DNA of 64,000 bases from Persicaria tinctoria. Taxonomy: Eukaryota; Streptophyta; Magnoliopsida; Caryophyllales; Polygonaceae. The notes below the pieces were generated by a model. The model saw nothing but the letters and a program-made list of their open reading frames with translations. It searched no databases and had not been told where the DNA came from. A program made the translations under genes and the position numbers. The stretch lies in contig JBANSL010000002.1 of assembly GCA_037127255.1 (NCBI GenBank), positions 94,642,519 through 94,706,518 of the forward strand. Direction: 5' to 3'. This document shows positions 31,943 to 44,279 of the stretch, one piece after another; positions within the stretch are counted from its first letter, which is position 1, and every line of letters begins with the position of its first letter.

Positions 31943-34900
31943 CTCGAACTACAAGTCGAGATATTTTTTAGAAGCTCTAATTATTCTTATCAAGCACTTC
32001 AAGTGCAAATTTAGATATGTGCCATCAACGATAATCAAGGATCTTGTCAATTCAAGACAACTCATAATCAATTCTAACACTGTCAACGTTCATGAAATCT
32101 CTTCAGGAGTTTTATACCAGTGGACATATCACCATTGTTTGAAGTTACTACTAGAACCTCGATCTAAATCATGCTAGTGCATTATTTGTTGTAAATGTGA
32201 CTTTTGTCACCATCTTTTGCATTTACTAATGCCTTTACTAGCCTTTTTTACTATATAGTTTATTGAACTTCTGGTTCGCTTCTAGTTAATGCAACATATT
32301 ACTTCTTGATATCCATTTCCTCTCCCCCTAAATACCGAGTATTTTATCATTCGTGATAAACTGTAGGTATTTGATCATCTATGGGGACCCAATCCTCCAT
32401 ATACATCATCTTTCTTGGTTTACAACAATTTAGTGTAATATGGGGAGATTTCGGTACCTATACCATACATTTAAAACCTTATAAATATAAAACTCTCTTC
32501 TGGAGATAAATTACGAAGGGGAATTTATTCTATTGTTGACCGAAATCGAATCGATCTCTTGGTGTTCATGCCTGCTTGTTAGCTATATTGACGACTCTAC
32601 TAGGTCATTCTATGCATTATCATTATCCTGAATGATAATCTCATAAGTAACGACTTCATTTGGTTGATTTAATCGTCAACTTCTCAATGCTCATTTATCC
32701 AACATATCAATTTTATTGATAACATTTCCATATTACATCCATATTGCCAACATGGGTAATCTATTTATTATGTTGGATCCCTCTTTTGACATCCTCAACT
32801 AGGGGAAAACCACTGCTTCTGGCAATTATTAGTCCTCCATTGGCTTTTATGATCCCAATTTATCTATCATCACTCCTTCACTTAGAGTGTTTTGACGCTC
32901 TTCTAGAGCCATTTTCTCATATGAGTTTATTGCTTGATTATATCAATAGGCCTTCGATGACTAATTTTGATGCTCTTCTGGGGATATGTATAAGGTTTAA
33001 TTATGCCAAAGATAGACTTTATACAAGCACTTATTAGATATTTCATCATGAAAACTTCAGGTTTTCCATATCATCAGATACCACGCTCTAAAGCATTCTA
33101 ACATTTTCATGCGATGATTCATTCACATTTTGGGAGATTACAAATCCAAATTAGGCAAACCATCAACTTTGACTTGTTCTTCCACATTCTCCTTGATGTG
33201 GGAGTCGACTCATACATGATTATCTATAATCATTTTCAAAATTATGACCAGTATCCTAACAACGGTCGCGCGCACCGTATCCTCTTTATGTCCTCTGCTA
33301 GAGGTAACAATATATATTGCATCTGACAATAAAAGAGGTTGTTATGAACCATAGGTCATTTAGCTAACTATTTATTTGAGTTCTACCATACCCAAGTAGA
33401 TTAAGAACAAGATTCCAAAATAAAGAGTCTTCGGGCTCTCAAGAATAAATTTATCGATTTCACAAAATTTAACAAGGATTTGCTTCAAACTCTTCTCCCA
33501 AATCATCATAGGTTGAATAAAATTGGCATCATCTACCCATAATGGTTTCTTCAAGAAACATTTCCAATGCATATACATATACATAAAATGCAAATCAAAT
33601 CAAATAGATAAATAAAACATAGATTCCATGTAGCTTCAAATAGCCAAATTATACTAATAACAAACCAAATACGACCAAGTTTGCAGAATCAAATGTGCTG
33701 GATCATCTAGGCTCTTTCGTTGATAATCTTTCATATGTAGAGATAAGTTTATCTACTTCAAGAGATAACTTTTATTAACACAAACAATATATATAATATA
33801 GAACCTCATATGTTTACGATATACCAACTCTTAACAAGTTGTTTCTTCTGGAAACACTTTGATTTTTGTGCAAAAGTAAATTCAAATATATACATCTCAC
33901 AAGCAAATAATAAAAGCGATCTCAGTAAATTAAAATAAATGCACTACAGATAATTAAAATTTATTCGGCCACTTCAGGTGGATATCAATTTCATGATACA
34001 TAAATAATGTCAACTTCTGGTGACCATGAATCAAACAAGTTTAACCACTTCAGAAGTTTATATTTCACCTTCTTTGAAATAAATCATATATGAAACAAAT
34101 AGTTACAAGTATATGATGAAATCAACAATATCATCTTATCTCATCACTACATAGATGAGACTAATATTTTAATCAATGCATGATGACGTTATTTATTCAT
34201 CAACTTATCAAAGTATCAATTCATATAGATATCATTTATCATGTATCTGTCCAATATATGGTCAATTTATCCAATAACCATATCTATATCATCATCAATC
34301 CCCAATCGTACATGATTTATCAATGCTCTAAATTCTTATATATCAAAGTATATTAGCACTATGGCATGATTTATGATATAAAATCTACATTTGCAATCAA
34401 TAACGTCATTTTGCAATTAGCAAGAGACACAAAAATCATAACTCAAATATATGATGTTTAGGCTTACCTGATTGCAAGCTCGACCGTATACACCACCATT
34501 GAGAATTCAGTCCAACTCCATCACGAGTCTTAAAGTCGAGCGTAACACATATCACCAAAACAAAATATTAATAAACTATAATCATGGTTTATTTAAAACA
34601 CATATCATATAACATAATTCCATCCATCCTTATGTATATAAGGCTTAAACTTTTTGAAATTCTAATTAATCAAGTAGGGAAAGTCAACGTACCTCTTATG
34701 TAATCAACACATACATAATCACATTCCGAAACAGATTTACAATATTATCAGAATGCCTTATTTTGATTAACTTTCCAATTGGCGATAATCTATCTTTATA
34801 TATTTACTATCTACTGCGAGAGATATGATTTTTCATCTACTTCAAGAGATGATGATAAAAATATATAATATACAAATAAAGAAAATCAAAGTAATAATCA

Positions 34901-35215
34901 TTACTCATCGTTACATAGATGATACTTATTGTTTCATCACTACGGGGATGAAATTTATTAATCACATCAAGTGATTCATAATATCAATTTCTTTACTTTC
35001 ATCCACTTCGAGGGATTTAATATTTTCTACTTCGGGAGACCAATTAAATTATTTATAAAAAAAATAATAAATTAGAAAAATCAAATTGCACTTACCTCCA
35101 CTTACCTCTACGACGGCGCACTTCGTGAATTGATATAATTTATATATACATCCTCTTCGGGGGATGTATTTATCTACTTCACTTGCTAAATCTCATCGCT
35201 TCTGGGAAGAGATTT
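31943..35215. repeat. Series of more than 20 miniature hairpins with a CTTC(N)RG-type loop
   Basis: Short perfect stems flank a loop resembling ACTTCAAG. Examples: 31943-31960 CTCGAACTACAAGTCGAG; 31994-32006 GCACTTCAAGTGC; 33050-33066 GAAAACTTCAGGTTTTC; 33749-33768 TTATCTACTTCAAGAGATAA; 34141-34158 TCATCACTACATAGATGA; 34833-34852 TCATCTACTTCAAGAGATGA; 34960-34976 AATCACATCAAGTGATT; 35001-35016 ATCCACTTCGAGGGAT. Stem sequences differ but always self-complement, while the loop keeps its form. They recur every 20-250 bp through the LTR element's interior. Confidence 0.75.
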
Positions 35216-36082
35216 TCCACCCATCGGAACCTTCACTAGGGACAAAACTTGTAACCCTAAAAGTTTGGATCTTTTCTGTTATTTATCAGAAAAGTACATG
35301 CCAATCCAAAATTTTGATAATTTCAGGGTGGATTTTGTATTATACAAAATCACTGCATTCGTCTTCTTGTTTTGGATTCGCATCGTCGTCTTTGTTCCGA
35401 AATTTTTGCGCGGAGGCCCTCGTTTATCTCGGATCAAGATGCGCGCTAGGGCTCAGCGGTGGTCGGGATCAAGACGCGGATCGATGTGGCAATTCATCGA
35501 CGCCTCGTGAAACACGCGCGCTAGGGCTCAGCGGCTCCGCCTCCTCCACCGCCGTCAATCCGGCGCCGCCGGAAGTTCTAATTGGTTCCAGCGCCTCGGG
35601 CTATGATTGTCGTCCCCCTCTCATCGTGAGTCCGTTCAATTCAGACGCCGTGGTCAGATCGGAGGGAGATTGGCATGTGCCCGCGCGGAGGGATTGAAGG
35701 CGCGGATTTAGCAGATTTTGGGAGGCGGTTTAGAAGGGTGATGGGGTGTCGTAGTGGAGCCATGGCTCGGCAGGAGTTGCAGGCTTGCAGCCCTGGTCGG
35801 CGATTCAATCAGAGTCGGGGACGGACGTGGACGACGGTCGACGATCGACAGGAGATGCGGCTCGACGGGACAAACGGACTCCGCCTCTGTGTGGCGCTCC
35901 CCGGGTTCGACTGCTCGAGAATGGAGATCGATGCCGGCAATGGGCGGCGGTTCCGGTAGGCAACGGCGAGGCGGGATGCTGCCGTTCTACTCGTTCACGG
36001 GACAACGGAAGGCGGACTGTTCGTATGCTCTACCAGGAAGAAAGAAATTAGGGTATTTTAGAAACTATCGTGCTGATAACGT

Positions 36083-36227
36083 ATTGTAAACTAGGGTAGG
36101 GTAAAGAAAGGGAGGAGAATATGTGATTGTATTCAATTGATATCTCTTGGTGTTACACCGATACAATAGCAAATCTATCTATAGACAAAACTCTATCTAA
36201 GTAAATAATAATAATAATATTATAACA
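36083..36227 (-). repeat. LTR of the LARD-like element (right copy)
   Basis: 145 bp, sharing TTGTAAACTAGGG, the stretch from AAAGAAAGGGAGGAGAATAT through GTTACACCGATACAAT, and the ATAATAATAATATTATAACA end with the left copy. Confidence 0.85.
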
Positions 36228-36233
36228 GAAAGT

Positions 36234-39160
36234 GTGATGTGGAAAGTGATTAACGAGATGTGTTTCAGGATCGGAAGAATTGAATGCATAAAATACGGAA
36301 TGTGTTTGGATTGATATCGAAGAACCCTTAGCCAAGGGTTTCTCCAATATTTTCAATCTGCTTATTAACGAATACAAAATAAGTTTAAATAGACAAACTA
36401 AAACCTAGAACGGGAGGAGGTCCGTCAAACCGTAAACCGATAAGGATGACGACTCCTCAATTATAAAAAACAATATAGCTAATCTAATAAATTCCTAAAC
36501 GCTAAAATAATCCCTAAAATAATGTTCTTTAAAAAATCTAAAAATAACTATCATAAATAATTTATTAAAGAGGAAATTAAAACTAGTCGAAAGAACAAAT
36601 TTATGAGCACACCATCGTATTCAATGTCGGGATCCACGGTGGCGCCTTCTTGATAGCCTTGAGGAGGGGATCGAGGAATCTTGAACGCACCATGACTTGC
36701 CTACACGTTGCCATCCTCGTTAAAGAAACAATTGTAAGAAGGTGAAATTGAAGAAAAACGCAGAAAGAGAGGAGTTACCTGGACATCTAGCTCAACATTA
36801 AAACAATTCAAATCCAACCCTACCCACCGATTGTGCCGCCGCGTCGACCGCCGATCGAATGATCGATTGCATCTCATGCGGCTTCTCTTCCTCGCGGCGT
36901 AATTGACCATATCAATTTCCAATTCAAGCCCCAAAAATCAAAAACCTAATTCAAGCCCCAAAAATCCAAAACCCTAATTCACATCCGGATTCACATACGA
37001 ATTCGATCACTATCTCTACGGAAGTTAAAATTGGAATTGAAAAGTGAAAAGCTAACTAAAGCCTAAGCAAACTTAAATCCTCACTTTCCAATTCAAGCCC
37101 CAAAAATCCAAAATCCTCAATTTCATTTGAAGACAATCACACAGAAATTAAATGGAGATCGAGAGGAGAGGAGAGAACCTGTCATGGGGTGAACCGTTCT
37201 CAATCCGACAGATGCAGTTGAATCGAGATCAAGAAGAGGACCTGTCAAGGCTGCCGCCGCGGTGAGCTCGCGCGTCGCCATCGTCCTCTCCTCATCTCGG
37301 TTTCTGCGTTCTCTCCTCATCCCGCCGATGTGGGCAACGACGACCTTGGTAGCCGTGATAAAACTGAGATTCGGTGATCGGAGAATCTTCCTGCTTGGAT
37401 CTTCCGGCAACCATGGCGAGGGCCGATTAGGGAAAATCGAGGAACTAAGAAGAGAGGAAGTACCTTTACAGTTGTGACTTGCGAGGAGAGGAGAATTTCA
37501 GATTTTCAAATGCGAGGAAGTGATGAGAGAGGGAAGAGGATTTGAACAGTTGAAAGGATTTGAGCAGTTGAAAGAACGTGGGTGAAGAAAGTAGTTTCTT
37601 AGGCTGCTCAAAGGGTTGACACATGGCTCAATTTTTTGTGAAGACATTGCTTCTAAAATTATAAGTATAAAGGGCGGATATGGGTAAGACCGGTAGTAGG
37701 GCTTGTTACCATTGTCGATGCTGAAAATAATAAATATCATGAGAAAATCACACCAAAATGAAATTTCCCCCAAAATAGCAACATTAAAAAAACAAAATTA
37801 CATGGATATATATATATGATGAATCATTTTAAGGCCACATTTTAGAAGGATAATTAGTGGATATAAATAATACACCCATGTTGTGTTTCACTGGGAGCCT
37901 GTGAAATTGACTCATCAACTTAGAAACTTCAAACTTATATTCATATGATATTTGCATATGATCAACTCAGATTGCATATGATACATGATTTCTATTTTCA
38001 TTCAACTTAGAAACTTATATTCATATAATATTTGCACATAAAAAAGTGAAGTCTTCCCAATCAGATTGTCACATTGTGCTTTGTAAATTGAAATTTTGTG
38101 GTAGGTTTAGCATTTGAAGGTTCAAGCTCCTAAATCAAACAAAAAATACCAAGTTATTGATATTACTAAACCTATTCTACCATTCTGTTTCGGTAAAATG
38201 AACACAACTAATGTCAAAAATAAAGAATCGATCACGTGTCGCACTAACTCTGAACAACGAAAGCAGCTCAACCAACTCATAAATTAGTTCAGTTTACATC
38301 AAAAATCATAACAAAGACATCCCAATAACCTTTTGTCCTAATTTCAGAATCAATGTTGAGATTTTAAAGCACCTCTCATTTGCAAAATGCAAAACTTTCA
38401 TTCATAAAAGAGGAAATCAAAGTTGAGATTTTAGAACAACTTCACTTCTTTGCCATTTCGGCTACAAAATTGGCATATAACAACCATTTCTTCTCGTGAC
38501 AAAACCAATAAGAAATCTATAGAAGGTTACATCTTAGTGAGTGAGGCAACCATCACATAAGTGTAATATTCACAGAGGTCAAGCAACGCATCCCTAAAAA
38601 TCATCACATATTTATGTATAAACTTAGACTTGGTCATATTAGTGAGTGCAACAATTTTGACCATAGTTATGATATAAAAGTCATCACACAATTCTATCTC
38701 CCTTTGCTCATCCATAAACTCAAATGAATCAACACAAAATTCAAAACGGCATTATGAAATCACAATCACATGAGCTACCAGCAATCACAAATCAAAATTT
38801 CACCAAATAAGCATTTCATCGAACACCTTGTGTGCAATACATTAACCCAAAAATTTCTAACTTAATCAACCTAGTATACAGATCCAATTGGTAAGCAAAG
38901 GGCGAATAGAGAGTGTTTTACCTCGATTTGACGCATCCCGCCTTCAATTGCAATCGATTGCCACCTCCGGCCACCAATTCAGTTGTCACGACTGATCACC
39001 ACATCAAACACAAACCAACAAACAAATCAGATCAAGAGCATTCTAATAATATGCAATTTGTAAAGCCAATCAAGAAAAATTCAGCAATTGAATAAGGGCA
39101 AGGGAGAGCAATTGAAGAAGGGCAGCACGAGAGCATCATCGCCAACCGCTGAAATGTACC
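36234..39160. other. Repeat-derived intergenic sequence
   Basis: No intact gene is supported. 36930-37110 has three copies of CAATTCAAGCCCCAAAAATC. The segment 37422-37680 recurs in the same orientation at 46141-46378. 37141-37480 is moderately GC-rich with short open frames on both strands and no recognisable domain. 38500-38720 has a 62-codon minus-strand frame without recognisable features. The region is likely old transposon sequence into which the Athila-like element inserted. Confidence 0.4.
37422..37680. repeat. Dispersed direct repeat, copy 1
   Basis: Shares CGATTAGGGAAAATC, GGAACTAAGAAGA, TTGTGACTTGCGAGGAGA, AACGTGGGTGAAGAAAGTAG, GGCTGCTCAAA and CATTGCTTCTAAAATTATAA with 46141-46378. 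Copy 1 has extra internal short duplications (GAACAGTTGAAAGGATTTGA, GCAGTTGAAAGA). Confidence 0.8.
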
Positions 39161-39165
39161 ACGCA

Positions 39166-40652
39166 TGATGAGAGGGTTTCTCGACCAAATAAATTTATAG
39201 TCAAGACCCCGCTATAGTATAGGGAGTCAGGATCGTCCACAGGAGAGAGTCAGCGCTTCTTATTTAGTTGCTTTGTCGGGTTGAAAGTAACAAAAGAGAT
39301 GGAAGAGAGATGGGTGGTGATAAGAGCATAAAATCTGAAATTCAATTAATAAAAGGGAAAACTTCCAAGGTAAGGGATCACCACAACAATAAACACATGG
39401 GAAAATCAATGAATCGCATAAAAGGTCATGCTTTTATCATCAAACAATTAAGTTTCATCAATCAACAAGTAAATCAATTCACTTTCGCATAAAAGACCTA
39501 CTTGTTTCTACCTTCTCTTAATTAGGATCCTTTAACTTTCATTAGAAAACCCTAATTACTATCAAGTTAACAATTTCCTCTTTCAAGACCAATTGCAACT
39601 ATAAATTCCTTTAGACTTTTATCAAAGGTTAAGCACATAGGTAGAAGGAGATAAAAACATCAAATAAACATAGATTCATTCATCCACACACATGCTTATT
39701 GTTGGGTTCACCTCAACCCTAGAAGAGAAAAGAACTACTCAAACATGGCAATGGAAAACATGAATTTAAGAGAAGGAAACATAAACTAAACTTGCAATAA
39801 TATAAAACCTGGAAATCAGCGTCTCAATCGCAACAAACACATCCAATCTTTCGCCCAAACGCCAAAACAAAACCCTAAAAGTCGTCCTACAGCTGCTGCG
39901 CGCAGCCCCCGCGCTGAACGTACAACGTGTCTTCTCTCCCCCTCAAAATCAGCCCCTAATAGGCTTTATTTAAAGATAGAATTTTAGACTTAATCTCCAA
40001 GGAAAGAGATTTAATCTTTGGAAAATAATAAAATCTATCTAAGGAAGGATAAAATATCCCAAGTCTATCTAACTAAAAGATCCTAAAAAACTTTAGAAGA
40101 AAACCCTAATTAAAAAGCCCATTAAGTAAATAAATCAACCCGCATAAAATTTCTCCTGGTGCGCAGGGCATCGGCGCCGAGGTCTGGGGTGTCGGCGCCG
40201 AGGTATCTGTTCGAATGCAGTAACTTCTTATTTTCTCCAGCTTTTCGACTCTGTCTTCAATCGCACTTTCCCGAGTCCTTGTTAATCCGATTGACGTATA
40301 TGAATATGCGTTGGAAAGCTCTTTTCAAGGACTACAAATCTCATGAAGGCTCCAAATCTTGAATCAAAGTGATGGGTGGCGAAAATAAGGCTTTTCTCCA
40401 GCTACACCACTTTTTGCTTTTGCTTGGCTTCTCCATTGCCTTCATGATTTTCATTAAGCTCTAAAGTGCGTCGAAACTCTTCCAAATCAGCTCCAAAACC
40501 TATAAAAACACCACCAAAGCTTGTGTAGACTCTATATCTTGAACAATACGAAAACTAACACAAACGACACACTTTCCCAACACAAAAGCTAATAAAATGA
40601 CTCAAATGGAATGAAAACATGATGCAAAATATGACTAAATATGCGAACATCA
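39166..40652 (-). repeat. Athila-like 3' LTR
   Basis: 1,487 bp. Contains two GTCGGCGCCGAGGT-type units near 40165-40205 that also occur as coding repeats inside the element. Confidence 0.95.
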
Positions 40653-42645
40653 AAACACCCCATACTTAGACTTGCTTGTCCTCAAGCAATAACCAAACAA
40701 AAACCACTACCTACAACACATCCTTCAAGTCTTTGCCTTCGCCAAAAAGCAACATCATAAGCGCAAGTGGTCTAAAAGAATCAAGCAATCAAACGTCATC
40801 ACACATATATAAGCAACTCTAAGAAAAAGCAATCGAAATCCAACCTCACAAGGATATATGTGTTTCGCTCAACTCTCAATGTGTTTAGGCTTTGAATAAC
40901 ATCTCTCAACTCCATCCTTAATCCAAAAAGCCACATAGACATTGTTATTTATATCACCAATCTCTCCACCGGAGATGTCAAAGCAATCAAAATCATCAAG
41001 AGGACTTATGGCTCAATGAAAGACTTTAAAGAAGACTTCATTTGGCCGGGTTGTAATGTGGCTTGGTAAGAAATAAAAGGTATGGAATTATTTAGGCAAA
41101 TTGGTGCTAAAAATCCGGGAATCAAGACTCCTAAACTTCCAACTCAACTCAACCAAACAACTCATCTCAAAATTCAGCACATAACTATGCTCATCAACAA
41201 TCAAGATCATCAACCCATGAAAATACTTGTCAACCAACAATTTCATCCGACTCTCACATATAATAAACTAGGCTCTTAATAAACACTTTTTTTTCTCTGC
41301 ATTTCTTTTTTTCCGCCGACATTTTTTTCTTTTTTTTCTTTTTACAATAATACATGCATATATAAATTTTCGGAGCCTCTAAAATATAAGAACAATATGA
41401 GGAATAATGCACAACCTTACATAACTTCACTCAAAGCATCTCAACAAAGCTCAACAACTTAGCTTCTTCTCCATCAAACTCAACTCAATCAAATTCTCAC
41501 CAACTCTAAATCCTAATTCCCGGATAAAGGGTCAAGCTTATAATCGGCTAGGAATAAATTTTGTGGAGCTAACAAAGAATAGGCCAAGGCTCAAATGGCT
41601 TCAAGAAAAGATAATATGTAAGGTAGATAAATGAATGGATAAAATATGGCTAAGAAAATATAAGTCCTCCATCATCTAATTTTAATAAGCAATGAACTAG
41701 TATCTCATAATCGGTCTCAAGAAATAGATAACCACATCAATGTCAAGAGGTAATCACATAAGGAGAGTAAATCACACATAAAAAATAGAGGGAAATATAA
41801 AAATATGAAGAACATTCCCTATAAGGTCAAAAATATCTCACTAGGACATAGATTTGGATTTCAATCACCTCTACTTAGAATCATACGTGCTCAATTATAA
41901 TCGCAAGTCAAATTACCACATAAAAATCAAACTTTCCAGGAGACTTAGGCTAAACCATCCAAACATATCATAGGGTTTACATAATCAAGTCGATTATTAG
42001 GCATCATCATAGGACATCTAAGTTAGGTGTTTAGAACTAACCTAAAAATAAGAAATAAAAACTCAAACTAAGACAAACTAAAACAAATATAGCGAATTAA
42101 ACATATTTTTTTGTGGTTTTTGACATTTTTTTATTTTTTTTTTGGATTTTTCAATTTTTTATAGACTCTAAATACAAGACAAAAGACACAAATAGCAAAA
42201 CAAATAAAGACAAAAGACGAAAATATGCAAAGCTAAGTCATGCGAATTTCGAATCTCCCCCACTCCATACTTAAAATTTCAGTGTCCCCACTGAATAAAA
42301 TAAAACAAGGGAAAGGGAAAAAGAAACTCACATGGACAATGATGCAAAAATGGAGCAATTTGGAGAAGTTCAAAAATCTGCACAAGAGTCGACGCCGACA
42401 GGGACTGCATCGACGCCGATACTTCTCAGCACGTCGATTTCCTTCATGGCATGTTTCCGCTCTTTCCTATGCACCATGGCTGATCTGTAGGACCTGTTCT
42501 CTCAACAAAAACAGTAAGTCTTGGGCTATCTAATTCCTAACAAAAAATCAAAAGCAAAAAGCAAGAAAAGAAAGCAAGAAAGCGGGTTGCCTCCCGTAAG
42601 CGCTATATTTAAAGTCTCTAGCTTGACCTACTTCCCTTTTTCTCT

Positions 42646-44004
42646 TCAATCCGGATCGGGAGGAGGTGGTGGATCCGGTGGTTCAGCTGGTGGAGGTGGT
42701 GGTGGAACATCCTCCGGTGGCACATCGGGATAGATAGTCAAGTGATATGGCTCTCGCTCCTTGTACCTTTTTATGCCTCTCTTCCTTTCCTTATGGATGA
42801 GCTTGAACCTTCCCGAGTGGACACTCCAACATTCCACCCATTCATCTCTCTTGGATCTAGCTAGCAACCGTCTTGGAAAGCACTTAGCAAAAACGTCTTC
42901 CTCATATGCGCTCCTCTTCCTCTTCTTGGTATGGTTTTGATTTGTTTCCCCACCATCGTACACAAATAAATGTGCTTCGTTGTGGAGTTTGGTGTACAAT
43001 GGTGGAGGGGGAAGAGATTCATCCACTTCTTCTTCTTCTTCTAGTGCCTCATCTTCAACGTGCCACTTTGCGAGGACCCCATACTTGAATGCGAAAGACG
43101 GTTGTTCGAGATCGTCGGGAATTGCCTTCGCCGTGAATGAAAAAGGTGGCAGTGTAATGCGTCGAACAACTACTTCCGGATCTTTCTTTACTAGCTCTTG
43201 GGGTTTCTCACATGGCTTCTCTAGAAACAAGGGTAGTTGCGGCGTCGAGATCGGAGTAGAAATGGCCCTGAAAATAGGCTCGTCCACCTCAACAAGTTGC
43301 TCTTCAATTCGCTCTTCAGGAGGGGGTGTCGGCGCCGAGGTACAGGGTGTCGGCGCCGAGGTATCTGTAGCCTTCTCAAGTTTCTGCAGAAACTTTTCTT
43401 TGTCCAGGGGTGTCGACGTCGAGGTAGGGGGTGTCGACGCCGAGACACCTGTAGCATTTTCAGCATTCTACAGGAACAATTTGTCCGCCAGAGGGGTCGA
43501 CGCCGAGGCTGAGGGTGTCGGCGCCGAGGCTTCTGCAGCTTTGTTCCACATAGATGTCCAGTGCTCATAGGAAGGATATGGTTCTTGATAAAAGCTAGGG
43601 CAAGGAAGGCCAAGATGAGACCTTGTTCCACATAGATGACAAGGCGGGTTCGCCTCAAGAAAGCGTATCTCTTCCCTTAGCTTGGCATTTTCTCGTTCTA
43701 TCTCAAGCATCCGTATTTGTTTCCTTAGGTTGTCTCTTTCCCTTAATAGTTCTTCCTCCCGAGCAAGCCTTCGTTGTGAGACACTCCATGGATGATAGGG
43801 CTCATATGGGTCTTGGGCTTTGGTTGAATCCTTGGATGACTGTTTTGCTTTCCAACTATCAAAGTCAAAATAATCTTCATCATCCTCATCAACCTCGGCA
43901 AAAAATTTAGCATACTCCTTCATCCTTGCCTTCCGTCTTTCATCCACTCTAGCCCTTTCGGTCTTTGCTTCTAGATACTCATAATACTCTTGTGCATCCT
44001 CCAT
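42646..44004 (-). pseudogene. Zinc-knuckle/coiled-coil protein of the Athila-like element, one internal amber
   Basis: The frame opens MEDAQEYYEYLEAK at 44004. A charged coiled coil (about residues 75-115: REEELLRERDNLRKQ, ENAKLREEIRFLE) is followed by a retroviral-type zinc knuckle, CX2CX4HX4C, with Cys122, Cys125, His130 and Cys135 (CHLCGTRSHLGLPC). A TAG at 43470-43468 interrupts it. Downstream the same frame is open to 42646 with TSAPTP-type repeats, an acidic stretch and a Pro-rich tail (PPPPPPAEPPDPPPPPDPD). An internal repeat has FLQKLEKATDT where the stop region reads FL*NAENATGV, so the stop looks like a single-base change of a Gln codon. It resembles a gag-derived protein of a non-autonomous (TR-GAG-like) element, not a host gene. 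Confidence 0.75.
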
Positions 44005-44279
44005 ATTGTATCAAATCCTGAAAACTCAAACAGGCGCACAAATCAAATAACAAAGGCTCGGCACCAAGTCGGTACCGATGAGGCGGGTGGATGGGAGGTG
44101 TGTTGTTCAAGAAAATAAAGACTACTAAAATAAAATAAAAGAAGAATAAAAACTAATTAAAATAAAAAGAAAAAATAAAAGAAAATAATATATACAAAAG
44201 AAAAGGGATGGGCTATTCCCAAACCCTAAAAACAACTAAACAAGGCGCGATTGAACTCTCCCCGGCAACGGCGCCAATT

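Larger units (their letters stand above)
30576..36227 (-). mobile_element. LTR element with short LTRs and a long non-coding interior (LARD-like)
   Basis: Copies of the same terminal sequence (ATTGTAAACTAGGGTA...ATTATAACA) lie at 30576-30770 and 36083-36227. GAAAGT precedes the left copy (30570-30575) and follows the right copy (36228-36233) as a target duplication. On the minus strand a polypurine tract (CCAAGGGGGAG) precedes the 3' LTR, and ACGTTATCAGCACGA follows the 5' LTR at the primer-binding position. The 5.3-kb interior has no gag or pol frame longer than a few dozen codons. It contains a 4-copy 70-bp repeat and a long series of mini-hairpins. It fits a large retrotransposon derivative moved by another element's proteins. 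Confidence 0.8.

Noticed and set aside
35164..36089. Frames of 66-177 codons in the right interior of the LARD-like element
   Set aside because: Composition-driven, overlapping on both strands, no gag or pol motifs; the region is the 5' leader side of the element.
30576..36227. Autonomous copia or gypsy element
   Set aside because: No protease, RT, RNase H or integrase motif in any frame of the interior.
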